64,000 bases of DNA. It comes from Flavobacterium piscisymbiosum (GTDB lineage: Bacteria > Bacteroidota > Bacteroidia > Flavobacteriales > Flavobacteriaceae). Each line of letters opens with the position of its first letter. The first letter of the stretch is position 1. Below, in pieces: positions 48,487-55,635 of this stretch. The notes beneath the pieces are model-generated. The model was not told where the DNA came from. It ran no database searches and saw only the letters and a program-made list of their open reading frames with translations. The stretch is from positions 2,046,001-2,110,000 of the forward strand of contig NZ_JAJJMM010000001.1 in the NCBI RefSeq assembly GCF_020905295.1, in the 5' to 3' direction. The translations under genes and the position numbers were made by a program.

Positions 48487-49477
48487 TTTGTTCCTCTAAA
48501 GGTTTAAATTCCCACGCATCATCAAAATAGGTTGAACCTACTCTTCCAAGCATATAAAAACCACGATTGTTAATAGCAAAACCAACCGCATCTGTTCTGC
48601 TGGCTCCTTCCATCGGGGTTCTTTCTACCCATAAATCTGTTGACGGATTGTACTCCCAGATTGTTTTTATATTTTCTCCACCTACAACATATCCTAAACC
48701 ATCCATAGTAAAACTTGAGGCATTCGAACGAACAATTGCATATTCATCATTATAAGTATAATCATCGTCTGTATCCTTATCGATATCACGTTTTCTTGTC
48801 CAAACCTCTGTAGCGGGATCAAACTCCCAGAAATCTTCCTGATAAACACCATTATTAATTCCGGTTCCAAAATAAACTTTATCAGCAATAACAAAAGCAG
48901 TAGCATTACGTCGTTTGTTTCCGCTAAATCCGTTTACCAGTGTCCATGTATTGGCTTGGTCATTGTACTGATAAAAATCTTTAAGGTAATTTCCATCATA
49001 ACCAGTCCCAAAATAAGCTTTTCCGCCAGCCTGAAAACCTACAGCCGCATAACGGCCAGTTCCTGCAAAATCAGTTTTTTGTGTCCAGGTGTTACTTGTT
49101 GGATCATATTGATAAAAGTCTTTTAGTTTATTGGTTCCGTCGTAGCCAAGACCTACATATCCTTTATTGTTAAGGGTAAAACTAGAAGCAGAACTTCTTC
49201 CAATTCCTGTAAAATCGGCTTTTTGTTCCCAATAATCTCCAGTCGAATTATAAGCCCATAAATCTTTTAAATAAACATCACCAGTATAACCGGTTGCTAC
49301 ATAAGCATAATCTCCAATAACAAAACTGGTTGCACTAGATCTTGCAGGGCCATCAAATGCTGATTTTTTAATCCAGTTTCCTATCAAATCATCGTCGTCA
49401 TTATCGTTGCTGCAGCCTATAAAAAAGAGACTCGAAAACAATGCCGCGAATAATATTCCTTTTTTTAAATTATTCAT
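48470..49477 (-). CDS. Kelch-repeat lipoprotein
   Basis: 335 residues with a lipoprotein signal (LFFIGCSNDNDDDD). Six kelch-type repeats of about 48 residues (SFVIGDYAYVATGY, SFTLNNKGYVGLGY, GFQAGGKAYFGTGY, AFVIADKVYFGTGI, SFTMDGLGYVVGGE, GFAINNRGFYMLGR) imply a six-bladed beta-propeller. The Asp-rich run after the lipid Cys is a surface-export signal in many Bacteroidota lipoproteins. Ligand unknown. It begins 16 bp downstream of the barrel protein gene. Confidence 0.9.
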   Translation of the reverse strand: MNNLKKGILFAALFSSLFFIGCSNDNDDDDLIGNWIKKSAFDGPARSSATSFVIGDYAYVATGYTGDVYLKDLWAYNSTGDYWEQKADFTGIGRSSASSFTLNNKGYVGLGYDGTNKLKDFYQYDPTSNTWTQKTDFAGTGRYAAVGFQAGGKAYFGTGYDGNYLKDFYQYNDQANTWTLVNGFSGNKRRNATAFVIADKVYFGTGINNGVYQEDFWEFDPATEVWTRKRDIDKDTDDDYTYNDEYAIVRSNASSFTMDGLGYVVGGENIKTIWEYNPSTDLWVERTPMEGASRTDAVGFAINNRGFYMLGRVGSTYFDDAWEFKPLEEQNDNDN

Positions 49478-49493
49478 AGTGTATTAAATTTAT

Positions 49494-50336
49494 TTATTGT
49501 TTGTATTTGATGCCAACTCCTAAAACGTAACCATTACCGGTATTAAAGTCATATACTTTATGATTATCATTATCGATTAGATTGTATTTTTTATCAAAAT
49601 CATATCCGGCTTTAAAATTTAGAAACCAGTTTTTGTCTACATTTCTTTCGTATTCAAGTGCCGAAGTCATTTGCGATAAACTGACTTTTGATGCATTGTC
49701 ATTTAGATTTTTTTGTGGGTCTAAATGATAATAATTACCATTAAAACTATTGCTTAAACTAAACTTGTTTCGAATATTATTAGAGTATGAAATTTTTGAA
49801 TCCGGAAAACCAATAAGTAAAGAAGCTTTGTTATTTATATTGTAATTTAAGGATAAAACAGGCAAGAATTTCGGAGAACCAAAAGCAGTTGTTCTGGATA
49901 TTCCAAGATTAACAGACGTCTTTGAATTTAGTTTTTGGCTCATGACAAAACTTCCTAAAAGCGTGAAATCATTGCTATCTAAATTGCTTTGAAAATTTAC
50001 CGTTGGCGTAATCGAAAAATTAAGATTTGTTGCATTTGAAAGCTCATGAGAAAATTCAAACTTATTCTTAATCTGATTGAATTGATCTAAATTCCCGTAC
50101 TTGATATTGCTGTCTAATTCATAGTTTACTTTCAAATTCGAGTATTCTAATGTGTTTGTTATTTTGTTTTTCGCATTTATTTCTTTAGTAAACGATACAC
50201 CAATATTGGTTTCGTTAAATTCAATTTTATCCGTAGGTTCTGTTTTTATATTCGCATTTACTGAAAAGTTCTCCTGAGCTTTCATGTTGAAAATTGAAAT
50301 CAAAAAAACCGAACAAATTAAAAACCTTGTTTTCAT
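49494..50336 (-). CDS. Outer membrane beta-barrel protein (DUF6268-like)
   Basis: 280 residues with a signal peptide (MKTRFLICSVFLISIFNMKA). It consists of alternating amphipathic strands ending VLGVGIKYKQ, which is typical of 10-14-stranded barrels. It could belong to DUF6268, but I cannot verify that. It is the first gene of the cassette, directly after a promoter-like box. Confidence 0.75.
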   Translation of the reverse strand: MKTRFLICSVFLISIFNMKAQENFSVNANIKTEPTDKIEFNETNIGVSFTKEINAKNKITNTLEYSNLKVNYELDSNIKYGNLDQFNQIKNKFEFSHELSNATNLNFSITPTVNFQSNLDSNDFTLLGSFVMSQKLNSKTSVNLGISRTTAFGSPKFLPVLSLNYNINNKASLLIGFPDSKISYSNNIRNKFSLSNSFNGNYYHLDPQKNLNDNASKVSLSQMTSALEYERNVDKNWFLNFKAGYDFDKKYNLIDNDNHKVYDFNTGNGYVLGVGIKYKQ

Positions 50337-50352
50337 TACTTATTTATTGGTT

Positions 50353-50360
50353 CAAAAGTA
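50353..50360 (-). promoter_or_regulatory. -7 box of the kelch/kinase cassette
   Basis: TACTTTTG on the minus strand, 16 bases before the ATG at 50336. The 50337-50566 gap holds this box and the divergent box of the DUF4270 gene, but no gene. Confidence 0.55.
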
Positions 50361-50543
50361 GGTGGCTAGTGGTTTTAAAAAAAAGAAGATATATGTACGG
50401 CTCTTTTTGATAGACTAAATGCCATTTTTTAAGGCTGAGTGAAGTATTTGATGGTATTTACGTATGGTAGATGCTTTTTTGCCTTTTATAGTCTAAAAAC
50501 GCTTGGCTGTATATGTTATAGTGTAGTGCAGGAGAGTGCAATT

Positions 50544-50551
50544 TATATTTG
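50544..50551 (+). promoter_or_regulatory. -7 box of the DUF4270 gene
   Basis: TATATTTG, 15 bases before the ATG at 50567. An in-frame TTG at 50549 lies inside the box and was rejected as start. Confidence 0.55.
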
Positions 50552-50566
50552 TTCAAAAAATTGATT

Positions 50567-51895
50567 ATGCACAAGTTTATATTGATGTTGTTTTTGGCAG
50601 TAACCGTAATTTCATGCGGAACTGATTCTGATGCTGGCGAATTTGTTGTGGGATCAGATTATTTGGCTGTTGGTAATAAAGTCATTTTAATTGATACTGT
50701 AACGGTAGAAATGTCTACGATAAATTTCGATTCCCTTGTTACCTCCAGTCAAAACCGCATTTTGATTGGTAATTATGAAGATCCAATTTTTGGAAAGGTA
50801 AAATCGAACAGTTATTTTCAATTGGCTTCAAATTCCTATGCATTAAATACTAGCGGTTCTGATACAGAAACGACCAATTATGTTTTTGATTCTATTTCGA
50901 TGATTTTAAAATACGATAACTATTATTATGGTGATACCACAAAAGTGCAGACTTTTAATATTCATCGGTTAACTCAAAAAGTAAAACCCAATACTGATGA
51001 TAAAAGTTTTTATAATAATTCGTCATTAAGTTATAGCGATGAAAGTTTAGGAACCATTTCATACAAACCAAGGCCGCTCGAAAAAGACTCAATTAATATA
51101 AAAATGAGTGATGCTTTTGGATCTGCTCTGTTTCAGAAATTAAAGAAAAGAGAAATTACAGATTTTGATAGTTTTAGTGAATATCTAAAAGGCCTCGTTC
51201 TGGTGCCATCAACTTCAAATTCTGCCAGTGTAATTGGTTTTCATGTGGCAACAAGCAAGGTCCGGTTGTATTATTCAAAATATCAGGCAGATACTGAAGA
51301 AGTTCCTTTTATATTAGATTTTACCATTGCAGATGCCACAAAACAATTCAATGCTATTTCATCTGATAAAAGCGGAACAATGCTTGAAAATTTGCCTGTA
51401 TCTAATAGTAAACTATCAAGTACATTAACGAATAGGCAAGGCTTTATCCAATCCGGTTCTGGGGTTGCCTGTAGAATCGATTTCCCGAACGTTAAACAGC
51501 TCAAGCACATTTCGGCCAATGGAGCAATTGTAGATGCCCAAATACTTCTAAAACCAGTAAGTAATACTTTTTCTGAAAAATATCCTCTTGCTGATTCCTT
51601 AAAAGTTTATGTGGGGGATAATTTAAATAGGCTGAGTGGTTCATTACTGAATTCTGCCGGTACTGCGGTTTTTGGTATTCTGAACAAAAAAAGCGATGAA
51701 TTTAATGAAAACATTGGGTATACAATTCCAATTGGTGCTTTTTTACAAAAAGAAATGCTAAAAGCATCAGATTCCAGATCTTCTCTTATTCTAACATTGC
51801 CGGCAATTTCTAAATCAGTAAATAGAATTGTTTTAGGAGATCAAAAACATTTGAACAATAAAATTCAGCTTAAAATTTATTACATCTCTTATTAA
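50567..51895 (+). CDS. DUF4270 family lipoprotein
   Basis: 442 residues with a lipoprotein signal (MHKFILMLFLAVTVISCGTD). The mature part is beta-rich with motifs such as NRILIGNYEDPIFGKVKSNSY and AIVDAQILLKP typical of DUF4270, an uncharacterised Bacteroidota envelope family. The stop overlaps the start of the next gene by one base (TAATG), so it is coupled to the barrel protein. The ATG at 50567 gives a clean signal peptide. Confidence 0.85.
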   Translation: MHKFILMLFLAVTVISCGTDSDAGEFVVGSDYLAVGNKVILIDTVTVEMSTINFDSLVTSSQNRILIGNYEDPIFGKVKSNSYFQLASNSYALNTSGSDTETTNYVFDSISMILKYDNYYYGDTTKVQTFNIHRLTQKVKPNTDDKSFYNNSSLSYSDESLGTISYKPRPLEKDSINIKMSDAFGSALFQKLKKREITDFDSFSEYLKGLVLVPSTSNSASVIGFHVATSKVRLYYSKYQADTEEVPFILDFTIADATKQFNAISSDKSGTMLENLPVSNSKLSSTLTNRQGFIQSGSGVACRIDFPNVKQLKHISANGAIVDAQILLKPVSNTFSEKYPLADSLKVYVGDNLNRLSGSLLNSAGTAVFGILNKKSDEFNENIGYTIPIGAFLQKEMLKASDSRSSLILTLPAISKSVNRIVLGDQKHLNNKIQLKIYYISY

Positions 51896-53130
51896 TGAAA
51901 AGTAAATTAGTCTATTTAAGTGGCTTCATATTACTGTCGCTAACTTCGTTTTCTCAAAGTATTTCAAGTTCACCTTATTCATTATATGGAGTTGGTAGTT
52001 TGTATGATGCTGATTTTGGTGTAATCCCTTCAATTGGTTCGTCAGGGATGGCTTTACCATCAGATACTTTTATAAATAATCTCAATCCGGCATCATTAGG
52101 ATATTTGCCTCAAAATCATTTTATGTTTGATATTGGAGGAAAGGCTATTGGAACCACTTATCAAAACAGTTCGAAAAGCGAAACCCGAAATAATTTTCAA
52201 TTTTCGCATATTGCTTTCGCTTTTCCGGTTACTAAAAACTCTGGATTTAGTGTGGCTTTAAAACCGTATTCAAGTTCAGCTTTTAAAATTTCTAATCTAA
52301 AATTGCCAATAGAAAATAGTCAGGACTATTATTATTTAACGGCCACCGGTTCTGGCGGATTGAATAACTTTGATTTTTCTTACGGGTATAGATTTGGTAA
52401 AAAGTTGTCTGTTGGGGCATCAGCAGCATTATTGTTTGGAAGCACAAATGATAGCAGAAGTTTCCTGATTATGAATTCGGTTACCAATATTCAGAAAAAA
52501 ACGAATTATAATGGTTTGCGTGCTACTTTAGGGGCGCAATATAAAATAGATTCTACTCTTACAGTTGCTACAACTTTTAAAATGCCAACTCAAATTAAAG
52601 CATCAAAGGTTCAAACGGTTCAGACTATTGCTGATGATGTTGTAACTGTCGTAGAGTCTAATGTAGCATCAGATACAGATGATTATTATATGCCTTTAGA
52701 AATGGGAATAGGGATTAGTAAACGTTTTAAAAATAATGTGAATATGACATTAGATTATGAAAAGAGTTTATGGAACAATACTAATCAATCTGAGTTATAT
52801 GGTGATTTTGTCAACCAGGATCGATTTGCACTTGGTTTTACTTACAGTACCAAAAAGAATGTCCGAAAATATTGGGACAGAATTCAATATGCAACAGGAG
52901 TAAATTTTGATACCGGCTATCTAGAGGTCGATGGCAAAAGAGTAAATAATGCTTCTGTTTCTTTTGGACTTTCTTTGCCGCTTGAAAACACTTATTCGGC
53001 TTTGCATATTTCATATTCGTACGGCCAAAAAGGATCTATTTCGAATAATTTAATAAAAGAAAATTATCATAAACTTTCTCTTAATTTATCTTTAGACGGA
53101 ATTTGGTTTGTGAAGCGAAAAATAGATTAA
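51895..53130 (+). CDS. FadL-like outer membrane barrel protein
   Basis: 411 residues with a signal peptide (cleaved near TSFSQ). It has the pattern SPYSLYGVGSLYD...NNLNPASLGYLP followed by long strands (FDFSYGYRFGKKLSVGASAALLFGS), as in OmpP1/FadL-type proteins in Bacteroidota. Likely an outer membrane channel; substrate unknown. It is translationally coupled to the DUF4270 lipoprotein and converges on murI with a 4-bp overlap. Confidence 0.8.
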   Translation: MKSKLVYLSGFILLSLTSFSQSISSSPYSLYGVGSLYDADFGVIPSIGSSGMALPSDTFINNLNPASLGYLPQNHFMFDIGGKAIGTTYQNSSKSETRNNFQFSHIAFAFPVTKNSGFSVALKPYSSSAFKISNLKLPIENSQDYYYLTATGSGGLNNFDFSYGYRFGKKLSVGASAALLFGSTNDSRSFLIMNSVTNIQKKTNYNGLRATLGAQYKIDSTLTVATTFKMPTQIKASKVQTVQTIADDVVTVVESNVASDTDDYYMPLEMGIGISKRFKNNVNMTLDYEKSLWNNTNQSELYGDFVNQDRFALGFTYSTKKNVRKYWDRIQYATGVNFDTGYLEVDGKRVNNASVSFGLSLPLENTYSALHISYSYGQKGSISNNLIKENYHKLSLNLSLDGIWFVKRKID

Positions 53131-53903
53131 AAGTCTCTTTCGATAACAGGATATTTATACTCTAAAATGGATTTTAAAACATCAGGATTTGAATTGACAT
53201 AAAATACAGGATCGCTTTTTTGATTGTTGGTAAAGCCTACTTTCTCACGCAAAATATTTTGGGTTTGTCTCGCTACAGCTTCTCCTGAATCAATAATCTG
53301 AATGTGTTCCGGAAGGATTTTTTTAATCTGAGGAATTAAATAAGGGTAATGACTACAGCCTAAAACAAGGTAATCAATATTGGCATCGATCATGGGTTGT
53401 AAATAAGACTCTAATAATTGGGTCATTTCTGGAGAATTTAGATTCCCGTCTTCAATAAGCTGAACAAGTCCATAACCAACCTGTTCAATTATTTTGGTAT
53501 TCTGGAACATCTCTGCCGTTTTGTTGAATAACTCACTATTCAGGGTTCCTTTGGTTGCCAAGATACCAATGACCTGAGTTTTTGAGTTATTAGCAGCTGG
53601 TTTTATTGCAGGTTCAATTCCTATAAACGGGATATCATAATCTGCACGAAGTTCTAATATAGCGTTTGTTGTCGCGGTATTACATGCTACGACAATAAGT
53701 TTGCAATTCATATCAAGTAAAAAATCAACATTTTTTTTGCTCAGGGCAACAATCTCTTCTTTTGTTCTTTGACCGTAAGGAGCATTTTTACTATCGGCTA
53801 AGTAAATTGTTTGTTCGTTTGGAAGTAAGTCGTGAATGGCGGTCCAGATGGAAGTTCCTCCAATACCAGAATCAAAAATGCCTATAGGATTGTTATTCGT
53901 CAT
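53127..53903 (-). CDS. murI: Glutamate racemase
   Basis: 258 residues. The two catalytic cysteines are Cys74 (VVACNTATTNA) and Cys183 (LGCSHYPYL), and the N-terminal substrate loop is IGIFDSGIGGTSIW. It supplies D-glutamate for peptidoglycan. A TAAATTTG box (53908-53915, minus) ends four bases before the ATG, so the mRNA may be nearly leaderless. Confidence 0.96.
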   Translation of the reverse strand: MTNNNPIGIFDSGIGGTSIWTAIHDLLPNEQTIYLADSKNAPYGQRTKEEIVALSKKNVDFLLDMNCKLIVVACNTATTNAILELRADYDIPFIGIEPAIKPAANNSKTQVIGILATKGTLNSELFNKTAEMFQNTKIIEQVGYGLVQLIEDGNLNSPEMTQLLESYLQPMIDANIDYLVLGCSHYPYLIPQIKKILPEHIQIIDSGEAVARQTQNILREKVGFTNNQKSDPVFYVNSNPDVLKSILEYKYPVIERDF

Positions 53904-53907
53904 GATA

Positions 53908-53915
53908 CAAATTTA
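53908..53915 (-). promoter_or_regulatory. -7 box almost touching the murI start
   Basis: TAAATTTG on the minus strand with only TATC between it and the ATG. A TTG (minus) at 53942-53944 is at a spacing of 26, slightly long. Confidence 0.45.
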
Positions 53916-53993
53916 GTGTTTTTTGAAATAAATTAGTATTCCAATTTACGTGAAATGTGCGAATATTATCGTTTTTTAGTTTTAATTAAATGT

Positions 53994-54039
53994 AAAAAAA
54001 AACTGCTTAAAACTTTTACAAGTCTAAGCAGTTTTTTTT
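53994..54039 (-). terminator. Terminator of the porG-uppS-bamA-ompH operon
   Basis: AAAAACTGCTTA and TAAGCAGTTTTT pair around a 15-base loop, with T/A runs outside, 20 bases after the last ompH stop. Confidence 0.88.
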
Positions 54040-54058
54040 ATTTTAAGAAATCTGTTTT

Positions 54059-54562
54059 TTAGAATCCTAAATCTTTTTTTACATCAGCAGTCAAGTTTGG
54101 ACCATCAGCTAATAAAAGAGTAGAACCATCTAATACATATTGGAAACCTTTAGCTTTTCCAACTTTTTGGATAGAAGCTCTAACTTTTTCCATTAATGGT
54201 TTTACGATGTCAGTTTCTTTTTGTTGTAATTCTTTTTGAGCGTTGTCTCTGTAATCAACGATTCTTTTTTGCATGTCCTGAACTTCTTTAGAACGTTCTG
54301 TGTTTACAGCATCAGTTACAGTTGTAGCTTCACTTTCATACTTTTTGATTTTTACTTGATATTCGTCAACCATTTTTTTGTATTCAGCATCGTATGTACC
54401 ACTTAATTTTTGTAATTGGTTTTGTGCATCCAGCATTGCAGGCATTTTCGACATAATCTCGCTAACATCAACATGAGCTACCTTAGCTTGTGCGTTCATT
54501 GTGTTACTTGCTCCTAAAACTAAAATGGCAGCAATTAGTAAAGTTTTGATTTGTTTCATCAT
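54059..54562 (-). CDS. OmpH/Skp family periplasmic chaperone (short)
   Basis: 167 residues with a signal peptide (ending STMNAQ). The Skp-like pattern is AKVAHVDVSEIMSKMPAMLDAQ, then two long helices (about 50-125), then FQYVLDGSTLLLADG. It holds unfolded barrel proteins on the way to BamA. It is 15 bp after the longer OmpH-like gene. Confidence 0.93.
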   Translation of the reverse strand: MMKQIKTLLIAAILVLGASNTMNAQAKVAHVDVSEIMSKMPAMLDAQNQLQKLSGTYDAEYKKMVDEYQVKIKKYESEATTVTDAVNTERSKEVQDMQKRIVDYRDNAQKELQQKETDIVKPLMEKVRASIQKVGKAKGFQYVLDGSTLLLADGPNLTADVKKDLGF

Positions 54563-54577
54563 TTTTAAAAATATTAA

Positions 54578-55588
54578 TTAATTATTGGTCGTATTTGATT
54601 TTTGTGTTTCGGCCTCTTTTGCTTTTTTGGCCGCTTCTCTTTCTTCTAAAATTTTCTTCCTTCTTTCTTCTAATTCTTTTTTACGCTCTTCGTAAAGTTT
54701 TTGTCTTTCTGCTGCTTTATCAACTGCGGGTACTGTAGTTGTTGGTTCAGTCCCTGTTGTTGTGGCAGGTTTTGCTGTTGCGTCAGTAGCAGTTTTGGTT
54801 GCTTCTGTTTTAGCTGGTTCAGAAACCGTGCCATTTTTTTTCGCTTCTCTTTCAGCTGCAATTGCTTTTCTTCGATCGTCGTATTCTTTTTTCTTAGCTT
54901 CTTGCTCTAATCGCCTGTCTTCAATTAATTTTTCTCTGGCAGCCCTTTTTTCGTCTAATACTTTTTGTCTGTCCTGCATTGCCGGATTTTCATCAATAGC
55001 ATTTTCGATTTTTTCTTTGGCTTCCTGATCTTTCAATTGTTTTTTGGTCAATTGTTCGCGTTTATCAGTCCTGTTCAAAACACGTATAACCTGATCACTG
55101 ATGTCAAATCGTTTATTGCTAAAAAGCATTGTTAAATCTGATGATTTGTCAAAAATAAAGTCATAGTTTTTAGCTTCTGCAATATCCTGAACAGCAGTAA
55201 AAACCTGATCTTGTATTGGTTTTGCCAATGAAGCTTTTTGATGAATCAAGTTTCCGTTGGCTCCAAATTGTTTATCCTGGTAGCTCAGCATTTCATCTTC
55301 CTGAAATTTAATTTCAGTTTCTCTTTCGTCAATAAGCTCTTTGGTCAATAAAGCTCTTTCCGCTTTAAGGCCGTCTTTAAGTTTATTAATGTCCAGTTTC
55401 TTGGCTTCTATTTCTTGTTTCCACTTTTGGGCTTTTAACTCTAATTGAGCTTTAGCTTCTTTATAATCAGAGACATTTTCTAGAATATATTCCATGTCGA
55501 TGTAGCCAATCCTAGTCGTCCTAGTTTGAGCCTGACTTGTATATGCTACCACCAAGGCCGAAAATATAAATAAAAATTGTTTTCTCAT
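54578..55588 (-). CDS. OmpH/Skp-like protein with long charged C-terminal tail
   Basis: 336 residues with a signal peptide (ending AYTSQAQ). An OmpH domain (about 20-180; RIGYIDMEYILENVSDYKEA ... NYDFIFDKSSDLTMLFSN) is followed by a tail of about 150 residues extremely rich in Lys, Glu, Arg and Ala, with a Thr/Pro linker (TTGTEPTTTVPAVD) in the middle. The tail is probably a long single helix or coiled coil. Such tails are common in Bacteroidota OmpH copies. It lies 47 bp downstream of bamA. Confidence 0.9.
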   Translation of the reverse strand: MRKQFLFIFSALVVAYTSQAQTRTTRIGYIDMEYILENVSDYKEAKAQLELKAQKWKQEIEAKKLDINKLKDGLKAERALLTKELIDERETEIKFQEDEMLSYQDKQFGANGNLIHQKASLAKPIQDQVFTAVQDIAEAKNYDFIFDKSSDLTMLFSNKRFDISDQVIRVLNRTDKREQLTKKQLKDQEAKEKIENAIDENPAMQDRQKVLDEKRAAREKLIEDRRLEQEAKKKEYDDRRKAIAAEREAKKNGTVSEPAKTEATKTATDATAKPATTTGTEPTTTVPAVDKAAERQKLYEERKKELEERRKKILEEREAAKKAKEAETQKSNTTNN

Positions 55589-55635
55589 AATATTAGTCTA
55601 TTTGAAATTTTCAAACAAATGTACTAAAATTTCTA

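Noticed and set aside
54701-55028. Plus-strand frames opposite the OmpH tail
   Set aside because: Cys/Phe/Ser-rich composition is the complement of Lys/Glu/Ala codons; no start signal or family motif.
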